DNA of 64,000 bases from Sepiola atlantica (lineage: Eukaryota; Mollusca; Cephalopoda; Sepiida; Sepiolidae): NCBI GenBank assembly GCA_963556195.1, contig OY744532.1, positions 84,183,734 to 84,247,733 on the forward strand, written 5' to 3'. A program made the position numbers and the translations under genes. Below the pieces are notes generated by a model, which had not been told where the DNA came from, did no database searches, and was given only the letters and a program-made list of their open reading frames with translations. Positions 1 through 11,444 of this stretch are shown one piece after another (the first letter of the stretch is position 1; each line of letters begins with the position of its first letter).

Positions 1-61
1 AATGAGGGGGCATCTTTTGCCTTACATAATTCAGCTCATACAATGCAAATCGTCACTGTAG

Positions 62-1600
62 AACCTAGACACTACTGACAATTACGGTGAAAGTTTTGAG
101 GTTCATCCAAAATTGGGAGCTGTGCAGAAATAATCTTGTTAACATATGTTCAAAACTTCTGCATATCGGTACAATCAGGGAAACAGGAAGCATAGGGGGA
201 GTTTTAAAGGCTCGCGGCACAAGTAGAGAAGCTATTGGAGTAGAAAGCTTTTTTGTATTAAGGTACCTCCATAGTGAGTGGATGTGAAGTAGCTGATTGT
301 CGAGTTGGTCGAGTGTATTTACGTTGAGGGGGGAACAGGAGCAGCAAATCCATCGGAGCACATTTCATTGAAGAGCTTGTAAAACAAGCACAAAGTTGCA
401 ACATTGCGGCAATCAGACAGTTGCTAGTGCATTTTGGATAGTGAAGGGCCTATTAGATTAGAGGCTTTTTGGGGTTTTTTTTGTAAGAGGGAAAGACAAG
501 TAGATGGTGCACCAGCTCATATGTGACCACTACTCGCCATGCATGCGCAGATAGTAGCTTTGTAGAGATACAGATAATGGCAGGTGTGAGAAGTTTTCTT
601 GCACAGTAAAAGGAGCATACTTTTTGCAGCAGCCCTTGCAATGTCTTCTATATATGTGTTTCCAATTCGTTTTAACTGTTAATGTAAAGCTGAGAGGTTT
701 GACCGGTGGGCTCTCAGGTAGGGTATTATTTGCCATGGCAATCGCTGGTTACAGATATTTCTTGTAGTTTTTGTAGGAAAGGAGCTTGGTCTTAGCAGCA
801 TTACATATTTTTATCAATGTATGACCCTATTCTACTAAAGACTGGAAGTCACTTTTTAAGGAATCAGCTATTGCTTCGGATATGTGCTCGTCCGTTTTGC
901 CCACATGACGAGAGTATGACGTAGTTTCGTCAACAAATATACCCATCTCAAACACAATTTCTATCAGGGAGTCGGTAACGAAAATCAGGAACAATAAAAG
1001 TCCAAGGACCGATTCCTAGGGTGCACCACTATTCATGTCATGTTTCATCGAGGACTACCTATATTTTTCGTTTTAGTTCGTAAGAATCTACGTATATTAC
1101 GTATTTTTCCAGTAATCCGATATAGATTAATTGTTATGAGAAGCCCTTTATGCCAGACCATGTCATAGGCTTCGGCTAGATCAACCTCTACCACCCTAGT
1201 CTAGCTGCAGTGTCAAGTTTATGATATGTGCGTTCGGTAATGAAAGGAAGGATATCGCAGTAGACCGTGCTGGCCTAAATACATACTGATTGTTAGAAAT
1301 ATGTTTAGTTTTAACGAGGTGCCAGACTAACGCTAGATTGATTAATAATTCAATAATGTTAGCGAAAAGTCGGATCAGACTGTGGAGGAGATTATACCAA
1401 GGGTCAGTTCTATCTCCAAAATTGTTGAAGACTGGTACCACAAAGGCAATTTTCCATCTATCAGGAAAGCAAGTTGCGGAAAGGTATTTCAGTTTTGAAA
1501 GGACTGGTGCGATTCCAGCATATCATTTCTGTATTACTAATACTGGTATCATATCAGGTCTACATGCTTTGAAGGTGTTAAAATTTTTAGGACGTCCTAG
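62..1600 (-). mobile_element. Decayed non-LTR retrotransposon (LINE), RT domain to 3' end
   Basis: Minus-strand translation in three shifting frames follows the order of a CR1/Jockey-type LINE ORF2. In order it shows a segment like PDMIPVLVIQKC (about 1560-1530), the RT block VVPVFNN...NQYVFRPARST (1441-1196), the motif A region VDLAEAYDMVWHKGLL (about 1200-1140), a relic of the GxPQGSVLGPLLF block (about 1020), the catalytic FADD box decayed to FVDETT (about 945), the NAAKTKLLSY block (about 790) and the C-terminal tail down to a stop at 65. Stops and frameshifts break it throughout, so it is not functional. The tail matches the LINE at 59.9-60.7 kb (shared MAN-TLPES and the following segments), so the two are copies of one family. 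The 5' end is missing. LINE identity is firm; the clade is less sure. Confidence 0.85.
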
Positions 1601-1799
1601 ACATTAGATTGAGTGGTGACTGATGCTTTAATCCGCAATGGGGAATTTTGGAGAGAGTGGTTTGCGGAATACAACGTGGAGTTTAAGGCGAAACGCTGGG
1701 TAAGTAGTTCAGTCTTGTCAGTTGCCGTATTAATGTCCCTATAAATGTGTGTACCTACTTTTTTATGTGTTTTTGTCGAATGCTAGCAGATTGGAATGG

Positions 1800-3080
1800 A
1801 GTCGAAAATATGTAATGTAAGTATTCTGTAATGTTTAGTAGTTGTGTGGCCAATGTAATAGTTTTAATTTCATTATTGGAGGAGATAGATTCTCCTACGA
1901 AGTACTGAAACAGATTAATTACGTTGATTTGTTTTACTAGTTTTTCAAGGGTGTTATTGTAAAATATATACTAGTATTTAAGTAAGGTAAGACGTCTCGA
2001 ATTTTTTATAAGTGATAAATACATGTTTATTATTCTTAACATGCGAGATATGCTTGTGTATTATTGTTTTTCACAACTTTCTCGTCTAATGTAAACTAGT
2101 CTTGCAACGGGTTACGGCAAAATATGTTACTACTGTTAAAATGGTTTTGCCGGTTGTTTTATCCAGGTTTTAATGGTTTATTTTATGTGTACATACACAA
2201 GGTGATAGGTGAATTGTTTCTCAATTAAGACTTGTTTCATGTGTATTAATTCATTGAGAAATATTTTTTTAGTTGAGTTGATCAATTTACCATGGTTTAT
2301 TTATTTTTTTAATGATATCTATTTTTAGCGGTAGGAACATACACTTTCGTAGTTAAACATACACGAATTAATCAAGGAAGATTTGATATAGAGAGGTGAT
2401 GAGTTAATCTTTCTTAGAGTCGATAAGTACATCTACAAATGACATTTTGTTAATTTAGTTCAAAGATTGATGCGAAAACAGAGTTTGTTTGGAATATGTT
2501 TTAGAGTTCTGATATTTATTATTGTTAGCGTAAGAATAAGGATACCGTCTACGTACTTACCATCAATGGAGGGTTGAGTGATTGCATTCAATATTTATTT
2601 TATAATAATTAGAAATATGAAAATTACTGACGGTTTGCCCAAGTACGAAACCCATAGATACACCATCAATTTGTGTGCACATTGCCCTATATTATTGTAG
2701 AATGGGAAATCGGTTCTGCAGAGGATTACACACTTTTTGAGAATTCTGGGATTGATTTGGAGAGGAGGAAGTGATGACCCATTGTATATGCTATTAATTG
2801 GCGTGTCCATTGTTTCATGAACTGGGGCATTAGTGAATAGGTGTTTGACATAGTTATTTCATTGTTTACTTTTGTAGTTTTGAGAATCTGTATGAGTTCT
2901 TGTGTGGACTTTACTCTATATTTGCTCAGTAAATGCACATATATAAGTTCATTAATTGTTTTAGTTAATTAATAATTAAGGGTTGTCACTTGCGAAATTA
3001 TCAGACCGATAGAGGTTTTGGTTTCATGGGTGTTACGTTACAATATAGGTAACCGGGTCTGTAATTCCCAATTATGTTGG
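1800..3080 (-). mobile_element. Decayed Penelope-like element reverse transcriptase
   Basis: Minus-strand frames give the RT core of a Penelope-like element in the right order: LIISQVTT followed by a KTINELI segment (about 3020-2950), VKSTQELIQILKTTKVNNEI (about 2915-2855), NAPVHETMDTPINSIYNG (about 2835-2780), a PF-YNN segment (about 2705), the hallmark TQIDGVSMG (about 2680-2655, family form QxDGVAMG), a catalytic box decayed to YVDG (about 2555, family form YVDD) and MSFVDVLI with ITSLYQ (about 2440-2395). Stops are frequent. Sequence to about 1800 may be the rest of the ORF, but I cannot align it. It abuts the LINE at 62-1600 on the same strand. The ID rests on motif order, not on a search. 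Confidence 0.7.
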
Positions 3081-3772
3081 TGAGCTGATAACTATAATTT
3101 ACAGCATTGCTAGCTGTAATAAGTTAATACACCTACATCTTGAGTTGATTGCTAGTTTTTTATTTACTTTAAAATATGTTGTATAGCCATAAAATATACA
3201 TTCTAATTTTTACAAAATAATCCGATGTATTAAGTGCCACATATGTGTTAGATGTATCACCTATTTTGATAAATATATTTAGGTAGCTTCGAAGGTCGTT
3301 AGCAACTTTGTAAAGATTGGGAATTACGATTGTAGTAGATCGTTATTTTTTATCGAACAGTTTTTTAAAATGAATTTAGCTTTTAGTAGATCTACCATAA
3401 TAGATTGGGTGGTGATTTTCTGTTGGTTTCTTATTTGGCAAGTCTTTTAAATAATAGTAGAATATTCGGCTCTTTTATTGTGATGGTTGTGTGAGCTAAA
3501 TAGGTGAGAATGGGTCCGAGGTTAACGAATTGTTTTTGGTGTTCAATGACATCCTATTAATATTAAATATAGTTATGGGTTTTGTCAGGAAGTAAGATAT
3601 AGCCTTTGTATAGGGAGTTAAGTTTTTTTGGATAGTCGTTCTATGTACGAGTTCAAAGTTATTGCATATGTCGGCTAAACTTTATTGGATTACAGTGTAT
3701 TGATTCGCAGTAATAGTTTTCCTAAGTGTGGATTCATGTTCATGAATTTCTAACGTCTGTTGGTTAATAACT

Positions 3773-3776
<4 letters not shown>
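3081..3776. other. AT-rich stretch, nothing recognised
   Basis: No coding segment, repeat or RNA could be recognised. It may contain the decayed 5' part of the adjacent Penelope-like element. Confidence 0.4.

Positions 3777-3823
<47 letters not shown>
3777..3823. repeat. (TA)n microsatellite
   Basis: Uninterrupted TA dinucleotides, directly readable. Confidence 0.97.
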
Positions 3824-3830
<7 letters not shown>

Positions 3831-3837
3831 TTAAAAC

Positions 3838-4117
3838 AATACGTTACATATATCAGCATCGTACCGCGTCTGACTTTTTTAATAAAAAAGAAAGTCTACA
3901 CCGCAAGGGGAATCGTCAGCGTACTGAAATGAGATCAGAATCAAATAGACATGACGTGTAGGTTCATCTTTGAACACACACGCCAGTCGTCCTCAATCTT
4001 GATTACATTTACGTACACTGACGATCATCTTGGGGTATAAACTCTTTTTAAAATTTAAAAAAAGGTCAGTCATCTGGATGAAACCGCGGTACGATTCTGA
4101 AACATGTAACGTATAGT
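3838..4117. repeat. Imperfect long palindrome (foldback) with hammerhead-box relics
   Basis: The ends are inverted copies: ACGTTACAT, TCAG and ATCGTACCGCG at about 3843-3880 recur as reverse complement at about 4083-4113. The middle also folds: GGGGAATCGTCAG (about 3907) mirrors CTGACGATCATCTTGGGG (about 4018). Both inner arms carry CTGACGA, one per strand, reading outward. This resembles the CUGACGA hammerhead family at 48.0 and 62.0 kb, but no complete GAAA box follows here. Best read as a decayed relative of that family, or as a foldback MITE. It lies between two (TA)n tracts. Confidence 0.55.
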
Positions 4118-4200
4118 TTTTTAATAGATTATTTGTATTTAACTCTCACTCTTCTGCGATTGAGCACTTTATTGATTTATTTTCAATATAACATGAAACG

Positions 4201-4289
<89 letters not shown>

Positions 4290-4291
4290 TA
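4201..4291. repeat. (TA)n microsatellite with CA/GT interruptions
   Basis: TA dinucleotides interrupted at two points, directly readable. Confidence 0.97.
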
Positions 4292-4702
4292 CCACTTTAT
4301 AAACATAAACATACAATTACAAATCAGAGCCATAATGTACTGTGGTTTAATGTCAATTTAACAATTCAGAGCATACATGAATAAATGCTACTTGCCGCAA
4401 GAATATTCCGTTTTTTAGTCTTTTGCCAAATGTAAACCATGAAACAGCAAGGCATTGATTTTTTCAATAAGTATTTTGAAAATAGTCAGAAAATACCAGG
4501 AACGTATACGAGTTTTTTTTTCTCCGACATTAGATTAAATCACATTATGATATAACTGTTATCTGTCACTATTCATATATAGATCTGTTGCATGTTTTGA
4601 AATTACTATTTATAGGTCTAAATATTGAATACTGTTGCCTTGGAAATGTATACTCATGAGAATCGATGGGAACTACATAATATAATTGTTTTATTATATC
4701 AT

Positions 4703-4750
4703 CACATACACACACGTACACACGTACACACACACACACACATATATATA
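4703..4750. repeat. (CA)n then (TA)n microsatellite
   Basis: CA repeats with GTA interruptions pass into TA. Confidence 0.9.
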
Positions 4751-5200
4751 GGGTGATAAAAAAGTAACGCCCAATACTTGTAATTAGAAATTGTACGTTA
4801 CTACTGAAATATAATTTGTGCAAGAAACGAATAGGGGTAGCAATGGTTATGAAATGTGCGTTATTTTTTCTTCTAGTCCTTACATTCCACGAGCAACGTT
4901 TCTGACAATGGGGAAAAATGCTTTTTACTTGGTCGGCTTATGTTTTCAATACTCTCATAGTATTCATTGCCATTCATCTGTCAATCAATCCATAACGTTA
5001 GATCTCATCTTCGAGTGAGTGTTTAGCCTCGATAGGTGTTGACTCATTAGTAAATAAAATGTTCAAAAGTACACTGTGAAATCTGTTGATACGGTTTCCA
5101 GGCAGCTTTAGAAGTTGCTGGCGATTACTGGCACCCATATCGACTTTTGAATAAAACCCCATGCTATACACTTTCTTATCACATTCATCTCTCACAAAAA
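4750..5200 (-). mobile_element. Probable Tc1-like transposon remnant
   Basis: A possible transposon end, GGGTGATAAAAAAGTAACGC, starts at 4751 directly against a (TA)n tract, as expected for a TA-target element. On the minus strand an open segment (5195-4998) reads MGFYSKVDMGASNRQQ and later ILFTNES at the spacing of the Tc1 segment that ends in LFTDES, with the catalytic Asp changed to Asn. A later frame reads PHCQKRC, like the PRRC end of Tc1 transposases. No second terminal repeat was found. The copy would be internally deleted and dead. Short similarity, so moderate to low confidence. Confidence 0.38.
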
Positions 5201-5261
5201 TAGTATTTCACTAATTAATTACGAGCATTTAATAATAGGGAGTTAGTTTACAATCAGCCTG

Positions 5262-5264
<3 letters not shown>

Positions 5265-5312
<48 letters not shown>
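5265..5312. repeat. (TA)n microsatellite
   Basis: TA dinucleotide run flanking the 5S-like SINE on its 3' side (minus-strand sense). Confidence 0.97.
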
Positions 5313-5315
<3 letters not shown>

Positions 5316-5573
5316 AGACTCTCCCGTCGATTTCGACGTATGAGTGCCCGCATGGGGCTGCCCGCGCGTGAATTTGTAATTGCAAGGGTTGCGCAATCCC
5401 CAACAACCGCTCTTCTGAGTCGGCATTGCTTGATTCCAATGGCAAGTAGTAATACAAGACGACTGGAAACAATGCCGAGATAAGATGAGAGCACATACAG
5501 CACCTGGTATTCCCAAATGGTCACCCATTTAGTACTGGCCAGGCTCGACGCCGCTTAACTTCGTTATGATGCC
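5313..5573 (-). mobile_element. 5S rRNA-derived SINE (SINE3-like)
   Basis: The reverse complement of 5573-5487 matches the 3' two thirds of 5S rRNA: GAAGTTAAGCGGCGTCGAGC corresponds to box A and what follows, then CCTGGCCAGTACT, and TGGGTGACCATTTGGGAATA over box C, ending in CCAGGTGCTGTA. The very start resembles 5S nucleotides from TACGGC, so about 35 internal bases seem deleted. About 175 bp of non-5S tail follows (5486-5313). A 5S head with a foreign tail between microsatellites fits a SINE3 element better than a 5S gene. Box A and box C sequences are recognisable. A dispersed 5S pseudogene with spacer is the alternative. Confidence 0.75.

Positions 5574-5613
<40 letters not shown>
5574..5613. 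repeat. (TA)n microsatellite
   Basis: TA dinucleotide run. Confidence 0.97.
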
Positions 5614-5618
<5 letters not shown>

Positions 5619-5650
5619 TTGAATAAATATTTATTCATAAATATCATTAT

Positions 5651-6024
5651 TTATATATATATGTATGTGTGTGTGTAATGTATATATATATATGTATATA
5701 TATATATATAATGTATATATATATATATACATTATACATGTATATATAATGTATATATATATATGTATATATAATGTATATATGTATATATAGATATGTG
5801 TATATATATAATGGGTATATATATAATGTATATATAATGTATATATATATATGTATATATGTATATATATGTATGTATATATACGTATATGTGTATATGT
5901 ATATGTATATATATATATGTATATCTATATATGTGTATGTATATATGTATACATATGTATATATATGTATATATACTATATGTATATATACTATATGTAT
6001 ATACACTATATGTATATATATACG

Positions 6025-6058
<34 letters not shown>

Positions 6059-6072
6059 ATATATATATATAG
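5651..6072. repeat. Compound (TA)n array punctuated by ATG/GTA/ACTATATG units
   Basis: About 420 bp of TA with regularly placed TG, and a short run of ATATACTATATGT units near 5970-6015. The long Ile/Tyr open frames across it are artefacts of the repeat. Confidence 0.95.
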
Positions 6073-6830
6073 AGAGAGAATTGGAGTATATCACTATCTG
6101 TTCATAATAATAACATAAAATAATAAATAATGAAAACAATAAATATAATGTGTATCTCATTTTCATATACAGATGCCAACAAATGCGACACTATCTTGAA
6201 AATCTACTTTCATATATTTGAGTGTATCGTTGGACTAAAAACGAAATACACCAGTTCACAAGCGATAGGTTATTTAAGAAACCAGTAGAGTAGAGAGAAA
6301 TGTACAATAGCTAAAATCGAATTTTAGAGTATTATAAAAACGAACATTTCAAAGCAATCAACCAAATGTAAGTGAATAAATAGATATTACACGATTACCT
6401 AGTAATGTCTTTTTATTCACTTACTTAAAAAGCGAAATTCGGCGAGGAATAGTGTGAAAAGTACAATAAGATGTTTTCAACTGTCGGTTCGGGATAAAAA
6501 AAAAACGAAGTACACGAAACTGCAGATAGAAATTCGAATTATTTTAAAATCAATAACATTTCTAAAGAGGGTAGAAAATACTAAACCAAAATATAACAAA
6601 GAAATATAATCGTACTTGCATTTTTAAAAGAAATTCTCTAAGAATAATTTCAAATCCAAAATAACTCTTTGAAATATTTAAGACCCTTGAGTAAAAGTTT
6701 AACAAATAGAACTATGTTGTTCGTTTAAAAGTTTTGTTTATTTCAAACACATATTTTTCTTACGTTTACGCGGTCTGAATGGTTATATTTTGCACCCGCA
6801 GATTGACAAATTTAAATATCAGAAAATACT
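6073..6830. other. AT-rich stretch, nothing recognised
   Basis: No gene, repeat or RNA motif recognised. Confidence 0.4.
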
Positions 6831-6834
6831 CCTG

Positions 6835-7290
6835 ATGCAATCCTTACTCTCTGTAATACTCAGATACGTCCAAAGATGGAGTAGTGCTGTCACATCTAGG
6901 GAACTGCAACTCAGAGCACTCTTTGTTGTGTTGACATGATTCAAAACTGACTTCAAAATTGAGTGGGGTTGATCTCATCCGTTACTTACAGAAGAGACAT
7001 TACTAGTCTGTCTTTGGGCTATCATTATTCCCATCGAATTGACTGACCTCACATTTCTGGTTCCTCCTTGTAAGACATTCAGAGCGAGAACACGTCTTCT
7101 ACGACAACGAAGACAAACTTTCATTTCTATTTCTTTCTGCAAAGCGTTAGGCGGAATGGCTACGAACAGTGATGTGTCGCAAGGACTGACAGTCTGTGAA
7201 ACACATTACCGGGAACTGCTTGACCGCAGATTACAACTTGGTAATCTTCAAAGCAAATGTAAAGAAATTCCTATCTAGAACCGCATCCAC
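6835..7290 (+). mobile_element. LINE 3' fragment (C-terminal ORF2 tail)
   Basis: Plus-strand frames read IRPKME-CCHI (about 6870-6905), SVTYRRDITSLSLGYHYSH (about 6978-7035), LTFLVPPCKTFRARTRLL (7045-7100) and a tail ending LQLGNLQSKCKEIPI at 7278. This is the C-terminal segment of the LINE superfamily seen at 60.2 kb (RPCMEYCCHIW, RRDVASLSLFYRY, LVPP, FKSNVNR). Stops and shifts are present. The copy is 5' truncated and lacks the RT domain. Confidence 0.75.
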
Positions 7291-8465
7291 AAATATTCGG
7301 ACATGGTTCTCACATTCATTCTATCTCATTAATATGTATCCTCGATTCTCATTTTAGCTTGATAAGTGCTAACTATTTCTTAGTAAAAATATATATTCGT
7401 TTTACCATAGTTGTAAAAAACGTATTCAATTTCAATAAAATGTGGAGTATTTATTCACTAAAACATTATTCATATTATGTCTAAGTATTTGTATCAGTAC
7501 AATATCGATGGTATTTTAGTCACTCCAAGTTACTTGTTGGCGAATGTTACGCTAAATTATTTTTTGCTCGTACAAAATGTCTTCTTTATACGATTGGTCA
7601 ATCCCCCCAAAATACAATCAGTCAATGGAGGAGTTTTCCCAGGAAGAAGGGATTAGCAAATGGTGTGTTAGCTTAAAAGAAGGGGCGTTCTGTTGTAAGA
7701 TTAATGTACCAAAAATGTCCGCTGTTATGAGTTAAACACAACGTTAAAAAGGAAATATATAATAAAGTACGACCGTGCTATACAGACGCTTAATATTTCT
7801 CGTGCATCACCAACGCTCAGCTAAATTTAAATTTAAAATGATATATATAGTTTAGTTAAATAATATTTAATTAAAATACAGCCGTCAAGTCAGTCCTTAT
7901 TTTTGTATGGGGCAGTGCACCTTGAGACAAGCGTATTCGAAAAGAAGGAAACACTAGACATGTCAATGCATACATCAGGGTACATAAAATGTTGTATGTT
8001 TGTTTTATGAATGTGTACTGTAATAACTATTACTAAACGTAATCCTTCGTAAATATTTCTAGACTGAGGCAATTTTCATTTTTATTACAATCTAAAATGC
8101 CTGTGGATTTTTTCCACATTAAACACCGAGCTTGTGTCTAACTCTCGTGTGGAGGCAAGTAAATAAGAACGATTACCAACATACTCATGGAATAAATATA
8201 TAAATATATAGATAACTATACGTAAATATATAAATAAATACATTCTATAGAACATGTGGGAGGCTGATGCGTTGTGATGCGATGCCGGCGTTAAACAACG
8301 AAGATTTTCCCGGGAAAATTATGCAAATCTCTCTTTACTTAGTAAACGGTTCTGACAAGACACGACATTCTAATGGAATTTTCTGCAGAGAAAAATGGAA
8401 AATGCGTATTACACATCCTAGAAGGTGAATGTGTCCAACAAAAAAGGAATAGGCTTTATTAAATG
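7291..8465. other. AT-rich stretch, nothing recognised
   Basis: No recognisable gene. The reading frames here are short and show no known motif. Confidence 0.4.
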
Positions 8466-8512
8466 CATATGACGTTTCGGGCATATGAGTCTCTTCTTCA
8501 AATATCCAAAAA
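8466..8512 (-). ncRNA. Decayed hammerhead ribozyme-like motif
   Basis: The minus strand reads GGATAT, then TTGAAGA (consensus CUGANGA, with C3 changed to U), a weakly paired loop region, then GAAACGTC and ATATGC. The flanks AUAU/AUAU pair as stem I, and ACGU is the self-complementary stem III typical of PLE hammerheads. The C3 change and poor stem II argue that it is inactive. I infer a fragment of a PLE terminal repeat. Confidence 0.35.
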
Positions 8513-8649
8513 TCGTGTGAAAAGCCATTTATTTATTAGAAGTGATCCTTACAAGAAGATGTCAACAAATGCATGTCATGGCTTTTCCTTGAGTAGAAAT
8601 CAACTCTGAAAGTTCTTTGTCTTTCTCTGTCACTAAATATTTATTGGAG

Positions 8650-9110
8650 ATCATACAGTAAATACATTGCTCTTTCTGCTTCTCGAAAAGTCGGTTCTCT
8701 CTATCGCTCCAAACACTTTTTCATACCTGAGACTATTCTTTATATCTTCAGATCTACAATCAGACAAGATATGGAGTACTGCTGACATATTTGGGCTGGT
8801 GAATCTCTGTTCTATTTGATGGTTCTTGATAAGGTGCAGAAACCTGACTGTAATTTGATTGGTCCTACCATTTCTTTTTCTCTGCACGTTCGTATAGTGG
8901 TCTCCATTAATTCTGTTTTTATACCTCATTGTTATACGGCTTCGAATTCCAGTAACTTGTGTCCATGAACCGAAGGCTTGTGAAACTCTCTTTCTGCTGA
9001 CTCGTTTTCTCCTAGCAATAACCTTCGTGTTTTCCCTGCGATAATCATATTTGTTCATGTTAGTTTCTCATTGCAAGTGGCTGAATGCCTTGTCTGGAGC
9101 GATTTCCATG
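8650..9110 (+). mobile_element. LINE 3' fragment (C-terminal ORF2 tail)
   Basis: The plus strand reads a segment like KSVGSLYRSKHFF (about 8685-8720), TIRQDMEYC-HIWAGESL (8757-8810), VLDKVQKPDCNLIG (about 8823-8865) and a degraded remainder. This matches the LINE tail pattern RPCMEYCCHIWAGA...DKVQKR..NLIGP. The long frame on the other strand (9058-8651) is a shadow of it. One internal stop replaces a Cys codon after MEYC. 5' truncated. Confidence 0.75.
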
Positions 9111-9229
9111 AAAAGAATAAATAACAAATATCCCCATACTTCCATGTATTCCATTACTCGTTTCTAATCCTCTCATAATCCACTTCATTTGTAACCCTTA
9201 TCCTCGAATCGCTTTTATCATTGGCAAGT

Positions 9230-9480
9230 TGTGATTCATTCGCAAACAAAACAGCTGAACTCCGATCGTTTGACAGTCACAGCAGGAAACTGTTTTGCAA
9301 CTACATCGAAAGAAAAACATTTTTTTCGCTTCCAAGGGTCAGACAAAATGTTCACATACGCAGCTTTTTTGCAAAGATTTCCCGCCTGTAGAACACATTG
9401 CCGCAGAACTACTTCCCTGTTGATCAACAATTAGTCGTCCTTTAGCCCAATGTTAACAGACACTTGTAAAACCCACCTTA
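9230..9480 (+). mobile_element. LINE extreme 3' fragment
   Basis: The plus strand reads SFFAKISRL-NTLPQNYFPV and then an NVNRHL segment, with stops. This is the last 50 or so residues of the same LINE tail (family pattern SFFPRTSRLWNSLPA.CFP...FKSNVNRHL). It may be the displaced end of the 8650-9110 copy or a separate insertion. Confidence 0.6.
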
Positions 9481-9689
9481 CAATAACAAGTTGATACCAT
9501 TGATAAATGTCAGTGTTCTCATAGTTTTCCTCATCTTTCAGATGACAATATTTTCAGCCTAATTCACCTTTATACTCGAGTGGTTCCTGACCTTGGTAAG
9601 CGGTGAATCAATAATAAAATGAATAGCAACAGCAAGAGAAAAATAATATATGAAATAAGACAGGGAAATTTAAAAAATGAAGTTTAAAA

Positions 9690-10010
9690 TCTAGTGGTGA
9701 CGTGTTTTCGATACCTTACAAACCCTTTCACACAAAAGAAACCTTGCCGATCTCTCTCTACTCTATGGTTATTTCCATGGGCCATGCTTGACCGAGCTAT
9801 AACCTCGGGTTCCTCCTTAAAATACATTCACAAAGAGAACTCTTTTTTCTACCACAAAGAAATACAACTGTCTTTTTTTCCTCAGTGTTATTAGCGTCAG
9901 GGACAATTTCCACAAACAGTGGGACACATTATCACGAAATTGCTTCCCTGCAGATTACAATATGATCGTCTACAAATCCAATACTAACGAACTTCCGTTA
10001 CAAAAATTGG
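9690..10010 (+). mobile_element. LINE 3' fragment
   Basis: The plus strand reads SLSTLWLFPWAMLDRAI / LYGYFHGPCLTEL (about 9752-9800), a KIHSQRELFF segment (about 9820-9850) and RNCFPADYNMIVYKSNTNE (about 9936-9992), matching the LINE C-terminal pattern SLFYRYFHGRCSTEL...CFPADYNM..FKSNVN. Frames change at least twice. Confidence 0.65.
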
Positions 10011-11440
10011 CGACAAGTATTATATATGTGTCCATTTGATTAATCATTGTCAATCCTTTCATGAAGTAGATCATTCTTTTTATAAGTTATGACAAGCCCT
10101 TTGCGTTTCGTTTGTCAGTAAATGTATTGACATCTATATTGGCTTATATGGTTTTACGTCTTTACAACTGAATACTCTGGTAATAAAAAAATAATTAATT
10201 TTCAAACTTTATCATTCGAACTTTTTTAGATCAAACTAATAACCTAATTATTTTTCTAGTCATCCGCAGAATAGCGATATCGTCACACTTTTAGTATTTC
10301 GAGTAAAGATTAGAAAACATTATTAGATAAACTGAGTTTTACAAACAATATATAATGAATTTATTTCTTATTTGAACACTTGATATTTTGTTTTAATTAA
10401 AACAGAAAATGATAAGCGAAGATAATTCACTCGCCATAACTTCAATTTCAGTTTGCACGTGTTATTTTTTTAAGTCCTTATAATGTTAAGTCGAAATAGT
10501 TACTCACATTCGAGCAAATATTTAAAAAATAAATTGATCAACGTTTTATACCGAATGATTTTATTTAGAAAGTTGAAAAAAATGTGTAAACTTTTGACGT
10601 TGAAAAATTCTCACCACCTTTTTTCAATTCAATTTCACATTTATTTGCAAGATGGCGACGTGCAACAAGCCATGTAAAAAAAAAACAGAAAATATTCACA
10701 TCTACGTACCGCCTACATTTTTATTAACGAATCTTAATATGAGAGAAGCGTCACGGGTTCCTATAGAAGGCTGGTCAGGGAAGCGGTAACACGAACAGAA
10801 AATGTTGCCTTTTTATCAGTTGAGAATAATAATAACTTAGCGTGTTCGCGCAGATTAAAACTTTACTCTGGGGTGAAAAACTCATCTAGAGGTAGATTTA
10901 AATATTTGTTAATTGTGTTGTACGCCAGTATTATCGCCCATTTTAATCTTCCACTGCTCAAGTTCAACAGCGTTTGCTTGTGCAGCCGCTCCCTTTAGGT
11001 AAATGCGAAAAATCATGTAACTTTCCATGTTACTATCTATTAAAACATCTCCAGGTGGTTGATATATTGTTGAAAACAAGAGTTTTTTTGTTCAATAGTA
11101 TACTCAAAGAATAGGGCATACTAGATGTATAAGGTGGAGAGTTTGTAATATTTAAGCGTGTCGATTGGATTATAGACACAAGTAAAACTTACACCCAGAA
11201 ATCAATGCAATAATTATAGATTCGTTAAGTTCATTTATCGGTTATACGACATATCAACCCATACTTTATCAGTATTAAAACACAATAGCCATTCTATAAG
11301 ATGTATATTATACGATTAGTTGAGTGCAATTCACCATTTTATTCGTGACCGTGGTGAACTTTATACTAATACTTTTCTGAATGCTATCTGTGCGAGATTT
11401 ATCATTTTATTAAAAAAAACTGTGTTCTGCGGCTACGGTA
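10011..11440. other. AT-rich stretch, nothing recognised
   Basis: No motif, repeat or RNA recognised. Reading frames are short and compositionally random. Confidence 0.4.
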
Positions 11441-11444
11441 GTCA

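Noticed and set aside
5732..6166. 144-codon Tyr/Ile-rich frame over 5.7-6.1 kb, and similar frames at 12.0, 32.4-33.3 and 61.4 kb
   Set aside because: They are translations of (TA)n-type microsatellites, open on several frames and both strands at once.
8651..9058. 135-codon minus-strand frame
   Set aside because: The plus strand has clear LINE tail motifs at the same place. This frame is a shadow with no domain.
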